Below are positions 22,201-37,200 of a stretch of DNA of 64,000 nt, one piece after another. The position numbers were made by a program, and so were the translations under genes. Within the stretch, counting starts at the first letter, position 1, and each line of letters begins with the position of its first letter. The stretch spans positions 14,507,960 through 14,571,959 of the forward strand of contig OX637333.1 of the NCBI GenBank assembly GCA_951799405.1. The letters run 5' to 3'. The notes beneath the pieces were generated by a model. The model did not search any database and had not been told where the DNA came from. It saw nothing but the letters and a program-made list of their open reading frames with translations. The stretch comes from Agapetus fuscipes (lineage: Eukaryota; Arthropoda; Insecta; Trichoptera; Glossosomatidae).

Positions 22201-25200
22201 TAACACTCCCCAATTTTTTTTTAACATTTCCAAAACTGAAAACCCACAATGGCATTCATTAATTAAATTATAATTTACTTTATAAGTGTGGTCTTGAGCT
22301 TACATTTAATTCTAAATGAGAAATTTTTACCAATGAGAGCAATTAAAACATAACTTTATAATTTTAGTATTATAAAAATACCTTTCATTCAAATAATAAA
22401 CAATATAGATAGGTAATCTAATTGCGAGATTGGCTTTTGTAGCTGAAATTCCTGATTGCTACTTTTGAATTACATTATTATTTCTTCATTCATCTTTAGT
22501 TCTATAGGCTAGAAGTTGTTTAGCAGTGTAGATATATCCATTCTGATGCTTCCAATTCCAAAATGTCTTAGAATCTTTCTAACGAATCAGTTGGAGGTTT
22601 CCCTAATGTTGGCAGTGAACAAAAAGTCGTCGTTGTTGCCGAAGAGTGATAAATTGGGAAAACTATGAAACTCACCTACGAGATCCAATGAAAGTTTTGC
22701 TATTCTTTATTCGTATACAATCATACAGAGTTGAAATATAAACAAAAAAATAGTTTCAATGTTGAGGGTAGGTTTTAATTGAAGTGAATTTTAAAATTGT
22801 AAAGAAAATAAAATTACATGTCAGCCATCATATTATCGCACGCTTTGAGAAACACTGTCCTATTTCGAGCCTAGGGATGTGACTAAATTCAATACATCGA
22901 TACATCGTTAGATCGATACCCACTCGATATTCACGATTTTTTGATGTCTGAAAATATGTTTATGTCTACATAAATAATTCATTTTTTCATTACTTTTCCT
23001 ACGATATATACTTAAATTTACATTATAAAAAATTGAAATGAAATAAATACTCCGAATCAATTTTTAGAAAATCGACCAGATTCAATTTTTTTTGTAGGTA
23101 ATAAACTAGCTATCTATAACCCGTTATGAAAGTAGAAAGACAAGTAAAGAGAAGAGCATTCTCTGTCCACGTACGTTGCAATCAATTTGGTAAATTTAGT
23201 TAGAAAAAGGTGTAAAAAATAGTTCAAATGAGAAGAAAGCATTAAAAAACGAAGTTTAGTTTGTTACGCAAAAAAAACACAATTTTGAGTATTTGAATAA
23301 AAAAAGATAATTTAAATGAAAACTCCAGTATACAATACAAAATAAAATTATTTTTATTAAATTTACTACAAATTTTATTTAAAAACAAAATATTTTTTTA
23401 AACTCTTAATACAAAACTTTGTTTTATTCCACTGATGTGCATTTTTTATCGAATCTTCATATACCTTAGATATGTACCTACCTTTCGTTTCTTCAATAGG
23501 TATCTAGATAAATATATAAGAAACTGAAGAAACAGAAATATCTCTAACAAAAATTCTCATCAGTGGAATAAAACAAAGGTTTTTTATTAAGACTTCTTAA
23601 AAACTTTTTTTGTAATCAAATATTTAAAATGGAATTCCACAATGTTTCACCACAAAAATTTGAAAAATAAATATATGACACTTTACAGGTAAAATCTTAC
23701 ACGTATAATAATTGAAAGGTCAATAAAATGAAATAAAAAGATCCATAAAAACTAAAATCAATGAAATACAGCAAAAATGAATTACTGAATCAACTTAGTA
23801 GAAACGCAAGCCTCTCTTTAAGACGCTGCCTGCCAAATTTGCTCGTGATTTTTGCTCAAAAAAATAAAATTTAAAAATATACATCAACTTACGCAAAGTA
23901 ATTTACAAAATACAATATAAGTTACAAAACCTGGAAACAAAATCAAGTATCTGCATCCGCCGTACAAGCCTAAAAACTTAAAGTGCTTGTTGAATGTTAA
24001 TGAATGTTTTGTCCGACGTTTATAAAACTGCACCAATAAAGATTTCACAGAAAACAAACCCAATATTTTTATTAAAAAAACACACTGTTTCAATTCACTT
24101 ATTATTATTATTTTTTTTTTTTTTTTAAATATGCCAAACGTTTTCGCCTAAAAAAGCATCCTCAGGACAATAATTTATTTAATAAATTTTGTCCTGAGGA
24201 TGCCTTTTTAGGCGAAAACGTTTGGCATATTTAAAATAAATAATAAGTGAAATGAAACAGTGTGTTTTTAATTAATATATAATGGACTTTCACTGTGTAA
24301 GCCACCAAATCCTAAAAAATATCCAATATTTGTATATCCACAAAATTTTCTGAAAATAGGTCTTACTGGGTAAAACATAATTTTGAAGTTCAAACTTCAA
24401 CTGACATAATTTCCTATTTGAAATTAAAACGATATTTTTTTCATGAAATTTACGATTTATAATTTCAAGTTTAAAGGGTTATGAATTGACATTGTGAAGA
24501 TTCATTGAAAAATAATAATGTAAAAATGAAGCAAAGTTTTTGTTCACGAGTTGATTTAAATTGATTACTTTTACTGACCAGTGAAGTGCAAGTATTTACT
24601 CAAAAGCTGACGTTTTGATAACTTTTGATTTGCGTGTTTTGTTAAGAAGTGAAGTCTGACATTCATATATTTTTCCATAATACACTTAATGAGAAGAGTA
24701 ATGTGATTGTTAATAGGCGATTGTTCATACTGATGAAAAGATATAGCATTGAAAATATTGCTTCCTATGAAATGAGGTAAAGCTTTTGACAATAGTTTTT
24801 CTCTCACATTTTTCGTAGTCACTACCAACGTATTATCTTTAAGAATGGTCGATTTTATTATTATCTCCATTTTTTTGCAAATCGTTATAACATCTGCTGA
24901 GGGATACAACAGACCTCCCATGTCTTTAAGCTTTATTAATTTATACGTGTCATCTATTTTGTCAGAGATTAATGCTCCAACACACGTATCACATTTCAAT
25001 GTTTTTATTAGTGAATGCACTACAAATCCTGCAATATAGGTGGCCCCTTGTGAGCTAAATTCCGACAAAGTGTGGACTAACATGTCTATTTGGTCATCAA
25101 ATTCAGCTTGTTCATAAATTTCGGATAAATCATTTCCAGCGTAGTCAAAATCTCGTGGTTGTAATGATAGATTTATGTTTTCAACTGCTGAAGAACATGT

Positions 25201-28200
25201 TAAAATAGACACCTTTTCCAACTCCGCGCAATTCCCAGAAATATCTCGTATTTCTGATTTGACTAGAAGTTTTTTGTATATGGATTGGAATTGCCTAGCT
25301 GTAGGATTTGTGTTGCATCCACCATGTGAACGTATACTTCCAAACATTAGCTCTAAATGGTCTTGACTAAGTTTGTATGATGGAAGATACTTCAAATATT
25401 TTTCATGCTCTAAATAATCTTCGTATAAATTCTTTAAACTTTTAATAGATACGATAAAACCTATAAACCCGGTTTTCCTGCTTGAATGTATAAGTTTAGT
25501 TCCATCTAAGAGATGAAGATTTTTTAAGTAGTTCTCTACGGCATTGAGATATTGGAAAGTGTGTATTTTGTTGCCGGCGAATAACGGTTTTTTATATTGA
25601 AATTGTGCCATATTTCTTGAATTATGAATGTCAAATAAATTATTAATTGTTTTCAGGAAATGGACAGTTCCGCCAACCTCTAAAAAATCGGGTATTTTTA
25701 AATCAGAACAAAGGATCAGAGCATCTGCTACGCTATTGCTAAACAATTGACTTGCTAAACGTACTTTCATTTTATTATTTTTGAAAAATACGTGTCCGCG
25801 TCTTAGTTTGTTGCCTAAATGGAGATTTTCTTTTTCTTGGAGGTCGTTCAGGTTTTTCAAAGATTACCATTCTATTTTTTTATTTTGATCGTCAAGTAAC
25901 ACGCCATATGCTTCAAATGCATTCCGTATTAATTTTAACATGTGGCATGGATCAGGAAAAACATATATCCGCCGATTCGTCACAGGGTGAAGAAAATGTG
26001 TTTTAGGATTATCTCCTGTGAACGTACAGCCAAGTGTCTTCATCATCGTTATATTGCTAGGACAGCCGTCAAAAGTGATTGAAATTATTTCAATGCCAGT
26101 ATTGTGCAGAAGCTCCAAGCAGTGTTTGACAAGACTTGTTCGCTGTTGGCCTGACACTCCATCGACCAAAAAATAACCAACTGGAAGCTTCCATGTTGCA
26201 TTAACTGCGGTCACCAAAAATACAAGAGCCTGCTTTGCTTCTTCCAAGCAATCTCCTTCCTTCGTAGACCCAGATATATCGACATAACCGTGCATTTGCT
26301 TTCCGTCCCATTCTACCCGCTGTCTGATAGCCATTTCGTCCAGAGCCAAACTGCATACGATTTTATAATTAGTATTTTTTACTTTATGCGTTAGTGCGAT
26401 CAGAGATTCTTTAGTAAAACCTGGATGAGCGTCTACTGACTGATACCATTTTTTAATTGTACGTACGTGAGGTAAACAAGTACTAAATTTCTGTCGTACA
26501 TATTGATAACCTTTTGGGGAATAAAAATGCAAAGTAAGTGCAAAAGTTCTCAACGCAGGAGAATATTTTGTTTTTGTTGGTTGACCAGATGCGATGTTTT
26601 TATTGAATCGTTTAATTAGGTCGTTGACTCCTAAATTTTCTAAGAGAGTAACTTGGTCAGAATTCACAAAATTGTTTTTGTTTAGTTCTGTCAAAATGTC
26701 TTCTAATTTTGCAATTTTCCGAATGTGTCCCTTTTCTCTTCTTTTAAGTCGTTTAATTTGACATTTGTGTTGTGTTATGGTGGATTTTAATTTATTTATT
26801 GTCATAGTCATTTTTCTTTTTCGGGGACTCAGGGTCTCAGGGATTTCAACTGGTACATCACATGAACTGCTGGATGGCTTTGGAGAGTTGGGTCTCTGAA
26901 ATGTAGTAATTATTGTAAATCTATACTCAAATAATTATCATCTTAATTGTAATAATCAGTTTTTTTTATATTTCTCGCTTTGACAAAAGGACTACATGGA
27001 TACATACACATACTATTGTTTCAGATGATTCAGAATTCACGTGTATACCCGTAGTTTGGCATACTTGAGAGCTTGCTACATCCTGTAACAATCAATGTAT
27101 AATTCTTAAGTTTTGAACTACTTTTTTCTAACACATAATAAATATTTAAAGGATTTACTTCTGCATATATTTGAAGCAAACGTAGTTTTTTTGTAGGTAT
27201 AGCCCATTGAAAAAGCCTACGTTGCTTTTTCGTTAATCGGAAACAACTTTCTTCAAAATGTGATGAGCAAATCGTGCTTGTCTTTAAAGGAAACCAGGAG
27301 GATGGTTTCCCGGTCGCATCAATCCATTGCTCCTTTATTTTTGGATTTTGTGGAAATCTAAAAAAAACAATGTTTATTTTTCACACAGCAAGTAAAAGTT
27401 TGTGTAAATAACACCTGGATGGTGAACTTTGGTGACCGATCTTTGGTAAAGTAAAATGAATTTGTTTTCATCCCAACGAAGGGCATTTTTTTTTGTGCTC
27501 CGCCAGGAATTGAACTCATAAATTTCCCATGAATGAATTGAAAGAGGTATGTAAGAATAGGAAAAATAGGAAAAATGGAGGCAGCTCTGCAAAGCCTCTG
27601 GCCACCCCTATCGGAATGGCGACAGAGTTACAGTTACAGTCCGTATAGTTAATCACTAGACTACGGCTTGATATTTTATTTCTTTATGAAAAATAAATAA
27701 ATATAAAAGGTATCGATGTTTGGCATACACAAACGCGTATTGCACAACACTAGTGATGCTATGTAGAAATGTCAAAAATTCAAGACACCTAAAAGATTGA
27801 AATCGATGTAAAACGTTTAATACGTGTGGAATTGATTACTCACCGGTGAAAAGTGATGCCGTGATCCTTAAAGTTTTTATATCGACTTACATTGTTACAC
27901 TTGACCACACAGCAACACGGCATTTTGATAAAAACCAAGAGCAGTTGCTAGTACAGCAGTATAAACGTGACTGATTTGCGCAATAATACGGATTTTCAAC
28001 CAAGATTTTTTTAAGCATAATTGATTTACCTAGAGAATGCCCTCATACCATATCTCCTTCTTTTTTTGATCTGTGGTGACTACACCTTATAATATTTATT
28101 TGAAAAAAGTAATGATTAATGTATGTAGGTATATATAAGAGCTTTTCAATTGTAGAACATTATTTTTTAGTTAACCCGTTCTCTGCCGGGAAAACTTAAA

Positions 28201-31200
28201 ATATTGTTTTCTCTTATATGGCAACCCCCAAAACAAAGAGTATTAAGAGGCAATACTTATTGTTGTTCTATAGCAATTGATTGAGCGAATTGTTATGTAG
28301 GTTTATTTATGGGTATTAGACGTTTTGCTACCAAAAATATTACAATCATTTTTTGTATGAAAATTTGTCACTTTGTATGGTGGCTATACTTTATAATACT
28401 TTTTTGAAAAAAGTAATGATTGATATATGTAGGTATATTTAAAAGATTTTCAATTGTGGAACATTATTTTTTAGTTAACCCTTTCTCTGCCGAGAAATTT
28501 TCAATTATTTTTTTCTCTTGTATGGCAACCCCCAAAACAAAGAAAATTATGACGCAATGGTTATTGTTGTTACATAGCAATATTATAATGACGATTATGC
28601 AGAAAAAATAAAGAAAATCGTAGGAGCCGTTTTTGAGAAAATCTCATTTGAAACTTTCAGCTGTTCGGAAGCCATCTTGAATTTTCTTAAATTTGAAAAA
28701 TATTTCACTATGAATTATAGTGATACAAAAGTTTTTTCTGATGAAGTTAAGAAACATAAAAGTTTTTTGCGTTCTGATGGGTTTTTGTAGCCTTTTAATT
28801 TCAATTTTTGATATCATGTAAACGGCACTTTATGTTTTTATTTTCAAAATTTTTATTTCATTTTTATATAGAATTTGATGTTACGTATAAAATTGTAGAA
28901 CATATCCTTTTTGTCAACGCTTTCACTTCTGAGAAAATCACAATTGTTTATTTTGTTCATATGGCAACTCATAGACGCAGATTAGCAAAAATGTTGCCAT
29001 ACCTAAATTTGATAAGAATGTATCAAGCAACTATTTTACTGAAAATTTAAAAAAAATCGCTCGAGCCGATTTTGAGAAAATCGCATTTGAAGTTTTCTCC
29101 TCTTTGGAAGCCATCTTGAATTCTCAAAATAGTGAAAAACAAATTATAGTGAAAAGAAGTTTATAAATTTTTCTTTCTTGTGAACCTAAAAAAGTTGTAC
29201 AAAATTGCGTTTTTATGGGACTTTTTAATATTTTCGATGAAAATTTTGAGATTGTGTAAACGGTACTTTAAGTAAATTTTTTTTTAAAGTATTCTTTAAA
29301 TTTTTGTAGAAATTAATATTGCACGTAATATTGTAGAACATTTTTTTTTTGTCAACCCAGCCATTTCCGTGATAATCACAATCGTTTTTTTCTTTCATAT
29401 GGCAACTCATAGACGCAGGTTGGGAAGAGTGTTGCCATAACAAATTTTCTTCGCGACAATTAAAGCAACGACCACACTGAAATTTTAAAGAAAATCGTTA
29501 GAGCCGTTTTTGAGAAAAATGCAATTTTATGTTTTTTTTGTATGGCAGCCATCTTGAATTTTCAGGTTGGTGCCATGCCGGTCGGCCCATCAAAATCTGT
29601 GGTTGTCAATTCTCTAAATCCAAAAATTGGTGTCTTTGCGATTAGTAGTTCCGGCTGGGACATACATACATCCATACGGACGGACGGACGGACGGACAGG
29701 TTCGACAAATTAGGTTTTTTTGCATGTCCTGGTGCAGGACAACTCATTTCCGTTGAAACCTCATTTTTTTTTTTTCGGACGAATACAATACTTTATAACA
29801 GTCCTTCGGACTGCTATAAAGTAAAAACATAAAATTGCAGTTTTCTCAAAAACAGCTCTAACAATTTTCTTTAAAATTTCAGTGTGGTCGTTGCTTAAAT
29901 TGTCGCGAAGAAAATTTGTTATGGCAACACTCTTCTTAACCTGCGTCTATGAGTTGCCATATGAAAGAAAAAAACGATTGTGATTATCTCGGAAATGGCT
30001 GGGTTGACAAAAAAAAAATGTTCTACAATATTACGCGCAATATTAATTTCTACAAAAATTTAAACAATACTTTAAATTTTTTTTTACTTAAAGTACCGTT
30101 TACACGATCTCAAAATTTTCATCGAAAATATTAAAAAGACCCATAAAAACGCAACTTAGTAAAACTTTTTTTAGGTTCACAAGAAAGAAAAATTTATAAA
30201 CTTCTTTGCACTATAATTTGTATTTTACTATTTTGAGAATTCAAGATGGCTTCCAAAGAGGAGAAAACTTCAAATGCGATTTTCTCAAAAACGGCTCTAA
30301 CGATTTTTTTTAAATTTTCAGTAAAGTAGTTTCTTGATACATTCTTATCAAATTTAGTTATGGCAACATTTTTGATAATCTGCGTCTATGAGTTGCCATA
30401 TGAAAAAAATAAACAATTGTGATTTTCTCAGAAGTGAAAGCGTTGACAAAAAAGATATGTTCCACAATATTATACGTAACATCAAATTCTATATAAAAAT
30501 TAAATAAAAATTTTGAAAATATAAACATAAAGTGCCGTTTACATGATATCAAAAATTGAAATTAAAAGGCTACAAAAACCCATCAGAACGCAAAAAACTT
30601 TTATGTTTCTTAACTTTATGAGAAAAAACTTTTGTATCACTATAATTCATAGTGAAACATTTTTCAAATTTTAGAAAATTCAAGATGGCTTCCGAACAGC
30701 TGAAAATTTCAAATGAGATTTTCTCAAAAACGGCTCCTACGATTTTCTTTATTTTTTCTGCATAATCGTCATTATAATACTGCTATGTAACAACAATAAC
30801 CATTGCGTCATAATTTTCTTTGTTTTGGGGGTTGCCATACAAGAGAAAAAAATAATTTAAAATTTCTCGGCAGAGAAAGGGTTAACTAAAAAATAATCTT
30901 CTACAATTGAAAAGCTTTTATATATACCTACATACATGAATCATTACTTTTTTCATAAAAATATTATAAAGTATAGCCACCATACAAAGTGACAAATTTT
31001 CATACAAAAAAATATTGTAATATTTTTGGTAGCAAAACGTCTAATACCCATAAATAAACCAACATAACAATTCGCTCAATCAATTGCTATAACACAACAA
31101 TAAGCATTGCCTCTTAATACTCTTTGTTTTGGGGGTTGCCATACAAGAGAAAACAATATTTTAAATTTTCCCGGCAGAGAACGGGTTAATTACAAAATAA

Positions 31201-34200
31201 TGTTCTACAATTGAAAAGCTCTTATATATACCTACATACATTAATCATTACTTTTTTCAAATAAATATTATAATGTGTAGCCACCATACAAAGTGACAAA
31301 TTTTAATACAAAAATAATTGTAATATTCTTGGGACTAAAACGCCTATAAAATACTAGGCTACGAGTCTTAAAATAGTAAGTTGTACTCATATGATAATCA
31401 ATCATAACTTTCCAAAATATCAATGAAAAGTATAGGTACCCACCAAACAAAGTTTTAGTATTGATACAAACGGGATCAATGATAATACTGCAAAAAAACG
31501 ATTGCTTAAAAAGATTAGCTTCATTACTTACACACAACTAAATGTTTTATTATGAAAATTGGCTATGACCTAAACATGACCGTATTTTGTGCTATAAAGT
31601 CCTGTGCAGTCCACTGTACAATTTATTTTTATATTGTTAGAACCATAAAGTAATTGAATGTTGAAATTGCTTTAGGTTGTATAAGACTTGTCTAGGCAAA
31701 CAAATTAGGACTGCGTGGTAAGAACCCAAACCAATAGGTTGTCTTCAGGAGCTACAAGTATACTATTATAATGCTTTAAAAGGCATTCTCAACAGCTGTT
31801 AGTTGTCTATGGCATTTCAAAGCAATACATTGTCTAGTAAGATGAACCAACACAGGCTGACCACGCATACTATAAAAAATGGTTCACTTTGCCAACGTCA
31901 CCCCTGTTTCAGGGAAGGACGGCAAGAGTTGCAAGGCTTATGTTCATTTGAGATTGGGTTTTTATATTGTAGGTCCACATGCGGCATGTGTTAGCGCGAA
32001 ATTATACATGTCTGCTTGTGGGAATGCATTTAATGTAAATCTTAAATGATATATATCTTTGCAGCTTAGATTAGATTAGATTCGATATAAAAAACTTTAA
32101 AATAAAATACCTGCGAGTTAAAAAGACAAACTTACGTATTTTAGTTTTGAAAATCGGAACTCAAGGCGAATGATGACGGTCTGGAGTAATATAATAAAGG
32201 ATAAAAAACTCATATCAAATGCATGCCCACAAACAGACACGTGTAAATTCGGGCTTAAAAACGCTGAATGTGTACTTACAAATTAAAACCAAATCTCAAA
32301 TGAACATAAAACCTGCAACTCTTGCCGACCTTCCTTGAAACAGGGGTGACATTGACAAAGTGAATTATTTTTTACACTATGGGTGGTCAGCTTTATACCA
32401 ACCTATAAGTCAAGGATCTTTCTTGTGTGATTGGCGCTTTTTCCAGAGAAGACCAACCTCGCAGAGGGCTCTTGAGGTGTAATTCACACAAAACGGTGCT
32501 TAACAAATAAATCAACCAAATATTTATATTCATTTAAGTATTTATATGACTATATCCATATTGTACGAGTATGCAGGTACACACCGCGGTGGAATAAAAT
32601 TGATTTATTATTGATATATCATATTTTTATTGAAACGGCATAAGCTGGTAGATGATTCTAGCTTTACATACGTCATACAGTGGGTTAATTTTTGCAAGAA
32701 AGTCGAGTACAGATTCTGTGCAATTTAGTTTTGTTCTTTAGTTAGCTCATTTATAAAATTACTAATTTGGCGCTTTCTATTGAGTTTTGTTGAATAATTA
32801 ACAGACATTTTGGAGGTAGGAAGATTACCGATTGACTAATTTTAGGGTTTTTTAAAATGCGTGCGTTAGCTCAATTATTGTGAATCGAGAGATTGCTGTC
32901 TTAGCCCATCTAGTGACTTATATATCGATGCTTGATATATTTATAAAATAGAACAAAATTTTAAATTGATTACACTCTTTTGGTGCTATTTTCGTCGTCC
33001 GAGCCCACGTTTTGCTAAATTTTGATTCTTGAACATTTCGTGTCCTGAGCTCAACGCCCACCCAAACCTAACCTGCAAATGTATGCCAACTTAGACGGAC
33101 ACAAATCCAGCTCAGAGATGATTTAAATGGCAGTCGATTTTGACAACTGTCATATTTAATATTGAATCGTATATATTTGCTTTATTACTGTATTGTTTTG
33201 CGATTTGTTTTTGTCATTTTGGTCAAATTGACAGATATCAGCACCTTTTTGTTAATAAATCGCTTTGTGGCGCACAAAACACACAGAATTAAAAAGCAAA
33301 AGAAATCATTTGAAAGATTGAATCAAGGCTCACGGCAAATTTCTTAATATGACTACATTTTCAAAAATTGAAGTTAAGAGATAGTTCAAAATACATGAAG
33401 AGGATATTCAACACTCTACGAATACTTCTGTGACACTTACTCTTTCTGAAAAAAATTTTTAGAAGCATTTCGGCCGACATCGATATTTGTTTACAAACAA
33501 CACGTTTGCGTGGCCCGCCATCGCTTATGACGTCAGACGTACCCGCGGCCATATTGGTGTGGCTATCACTAACGCGATATCCCTATATAGTTTAAATTTT
33601 CCCCGATCCACAAAAAATATACGGATTCATTTGGCTAATCAGTTGTTTTTAAAATTGTTGTAGCTATAAATTGCATAATATATAATATTTATAAATTGAT
33701 TATTTAATTTTATTTGTCATCTTTTTGTTCGTTATTGTTTAATAGTTATTTATTTACGACTGAAAATTCCCTATTTTGTAAATAATATTCATAAAGTGAA
33801 ATCTCTAGATCAGATTTTTTTTAAAATACGACATTGAACGGACGTAATTTCAGCCGTCCAAAATTGGTCGCAGGCTCATCTGTTCCTAGGCTATACCATG
33901 AACGGGAATCAATATTTCAAATTTGGTCTAGTCCGGCTTTGTACCCAGACTAAATAGTCGCCAGATAAGCCGACGGCGAAATATGATAAGCAAGAATAGC
34001 ACCGTTTGTGTATTTGATGAACCGTTGCAGGCAATCTTACATTATTCTCAATATTTTGTTGGCATCAAAGTCAACGGCCTCAGGCGGCATCCTTTCTTCA
34101 CAATGATTAAGGATAGACTAATATATTACAAGATCACAATTTTCTAATACATTCTAAAACTACGCTTGCGGATACATACAAATATTTGAAATCAAAAAGA

Positions 34201-37200
34201 AAGAGCTGCGTTGAGTGAGCAAGAATTTGATTTTTGCTTAATCAACTTTGCTGTGCTAATAACATGGTTGATAACGCAACGCAAAACGCAACTAAGCTAC
34301 ACATATAGTGTAACTTCTTGCCGTGTTATCCCCGAAGGGGTCGCATGTGGCTAGTTGAACCTATTTATTTTTACAGGTAAGGGGGCAGCCCTTACGCCAA
34401 CCACTTCAGTTGAAGTGGATGCAAGGCTGATTCCCTTACCCGTGACAATAAATAAGTTATACATGCCAATGGCACTTCTGTTGATCACCTTGTAATTTAA
34501 GTAATACTAAAAACCATTACTTATCATATCATACCAAGTTGATAAAACAAATTGATTTTCATGTTTTATTTTATTTTATTTTATTTTATTTTCATAGGAC
34601 AACAAACAGCGTTACATAAGAAATATAATAGTAGCAATTACAAAAAAACATGGCCAATTATATGTTGCCACGGATATAAAATTTAGTTATGTTATGTTAT
34701 ATTATGTTATTTCTTTGTTTGCTTTTTCAGTAAGATACAGTGACGCAGGTGGCACCAGTAATGAAGATCCCGGAGGGACACCGGCAAAGAAATCCCCTGC
34801 ACAAAGCAATGGCTACAGCGCTTCCAGTGAGTTACAACCTTTATATATATCTTTTGCAAGAATGTCTCCTTTCTCGAAAAATGCCCTCGGTTGAACCTAT
34901 CCCTGTTTAATCTTGTATGTTACAAAGCCATGCAATCTACTTCCTGCCGACATCTCATTTTTTTCCAATCTTTCCTCCAATGATCAAATGCAGCAGTCCG
35001 TACTTTTCCCCTTTAAGCACATGTCCCAAGTACGACACATATCTGGCTTTGATACTTGTCAGCACTTGTCTCTCAGTTCTGGCTCTCTGGAGCTCATCTG
35101 AATTGCACAACATTGTATGATGCAACCACATTTCAAATGCTTTCTCCCTCTAGAAATTGTTTTTCTTATCATTATGAATAATTGAATCACTGGCTCGTGA
35201 GAAATACCTTTGTTTGTGTTCTACAGGTCCTCTCTCTGAAGGCATGATGTCCCCTCCCCCGCGGGGCATGGTGGCCTGCAAGTCAGTCAGCAGTGTGGCC
35301 AGTGTGCCTGCAGACTCTGCCAGTAACAGCTCCTGGGCGGAGATGGAGACTTATGTTATAGGTGAGTTCGATGTTTATCAAATGATCCGGGACAATGACG
35401 AACTGCGCAGCATCTCAAGACTGAAGTTCTCTGACCATATAACGCAGCTGACGACCACGTGCTACTAGTTTCTGGGATTGGTAATCAAAATGTGTGTACA
35501 ACTCTGATAATGAAGTTATATTTTGTATGGTTTGTGTATTAACACTGAACTACCTACCTACTCATGTTTATTAAGGGGGAATGGTAATTAGGATGCAAAC
35601 CAACTAGTTGACAGACTGGAAAGCCGCAGTGGAGGACAGGAGGAGTTGGGGGGAAGGCTGATGGAGGCCAAGGCTCTATATGAGCTGTAGGGCCATCCAA
35701 GAAGAAGAATGTAAATTAGGAGCAACATTGGTTGGTGACTTCATGCTTGTAATACTTGAGTTTGACTGTATTCTAATCTTCTTTTATTATTATATTATAT
35801 TTGTATATACTATAAAACCAAAAAACCGTTCGTTGGTAATGCGATAAAATGGGGAAGGACTATACAGTTTTGGCTGTCTTTTGTTTCAGAATAAAGTACA
35901 TAATCTGGGAAAGGTTTTAGCGAACAAAAAAGTTGATAAAATATCGCAGAACATGTTTAAATTTGTGAAATGCTGAACGTCCTTTTTTTATGGGGATTGA
36001 TCATTTCCAACTTCATCTAATTGACAGATTTTTGTTCCATATTCAAATTTCATTAAAATGTGTTCGGTTTGAAATATTGTAAGAGGTTAAACAAAATCAA
36101 ATTAATAAAATAAACTGGTAGGTACAAAATTTGAAAATGGAAAAAAAGATATTATTCATCAACAGCCTTTACCAAACAGAACTCTTTTTTAAAAATTGGA
36201 ATTTAGTTTTTCAACTGTCAAAGTCATGAAAAGCGTTCAAGGTTAAATAAATAAGTCTTTTATCTCAGTTACAAATATATGCACACATTTAAGGTTCATA
36301 TTGAATGGATGCCCAAAAGGAAACACATGTTAGGTTGTGCATACACATAATGCATGTATATTTTCAAAATAAGACCCAAATGCAAATCCCGAATAAAAAC
36401 GGTGCAATTTATGCTGACTTAACTTTAAACAGGCAGAAGTGAAACAATTTGTACACCAACTTACAAGTCAATGACTTATAATCTAAGTTGCATAAGAACA
36501 TAAGGTGACACCTGAATGCATCTAAATAGAATATTGTTGGTACACGTATCACTCGAGCATGACTGAACCGATATTTTTTTTTATGATGTTTGTAATCTGG
36601 AACATGAGTATGGATAGAAAAAAGATTGAATAAGTATCATGGAAGATTTTAAAATTAATGAAAAGCTCACTATTGTTTATTTACTGGAATTTGGTTTGGC
36701 ATTTATACTGCATCTATATAAAAATTAATTACTTATCACACATTGGCCAAATTCTTAGAAAACATGTGAATTACCTTCTAGATGGATCATGTGAAATGCG
36801 ATGTGAATCAGATTACTCATAATTTTTTTAAGTATGGCGGATGTTGTTCTTTTCGCCTGGCTAAAAAGAAAGGTTGTAAAATTTTTCTTTTGAAAAGTTA
36901 CATCAAAGATTTTCATAGACCAGATAACAGAATGCAAATTTTCATATTGGAATTTTGACTATGTCAGCAAACCACTTTTCAACATTTCTTAGATCCATCT
37001 AATCTAATCTAAGTTGCAAAGATTTGTTACGTTGGAGATTCCAGGAGCGTGCATTCCATACAGGCACATGCGCCTAATAGGTAGGCAATATATGGTAAAA
37101 AACACATTTAAGTTTGATATTAAGATTTAAATCTCAAAATTGAAGTTCAATTATTGTAACCATGGTAAGCACTTCAATTTCAAATGAGTTATTTTAAAAG

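Larger units (their letters stand above)
21925..28075 (-). mobile_element. P/THAP9-like DNA transposon, complete with TIRs and 8-bp TSD
   Basis: Both flanks carry GTGACTAC (21917-21924 and 28076-28083), and the foldback arm sequence is continuous once the insert is removed. The ends are imperfect inverted repeats of about 31 bases: CATAGATAACGGAATAAAG and, from the right end, CACAGATCAAAAAAAGAAGG, both running into GGTATG. P elements also start with CA, have about 31-bp inverted repeats and make 8-bp duplications. Inside is a three-exon transposase gene on the minus strand and, at 24069-24322, a nested HHR-foldback element. 6151 bases in total. The 2 kb between 21925 and 24059 is non-coding, with a short inverted repeat TTTATTCCACTGATG / CATCAGTGGAATAAA (23423 and 23558). 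Confidence 0.85.
21315..31630. mobile_element. giant foldback element, two 1.8-kb arms, interrupted by P-like transposon
   Basis: Without the P-like insertion the left arm (21561-21924 plus 28084-29531) is the inverted copy of the right arm (29829-31630). Between the arms is a 297-base spacer (29532-29828), whose sequence is also found inverted in front of the left arm (21315-21560). This module has CAGTCCGAAGGACTG, GTTGTCCTGCACCAGGACAT and a (TCCG)n run. Within each arm, degenerate 300-450-base units repeat, each with ATGGCAACC or ATGGCAACTC and GCCATCTTGAATTTTC. No convincing protein. Superfamily unknown. Confidence 0.72.

Noticed and set aside
24571..27923. Domesticated single-copy THAP host gene
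   Set aside because: TIRs and an 8-bp duplication surround it and it has an in-frame stop, so it is an inserted element; expression could still reopen this.
33470..33560. Promoter with a CRE-like TGACGTCA
   Set aside because: Single motif in a GC patch; no gene or transcript start nearby that I can support.
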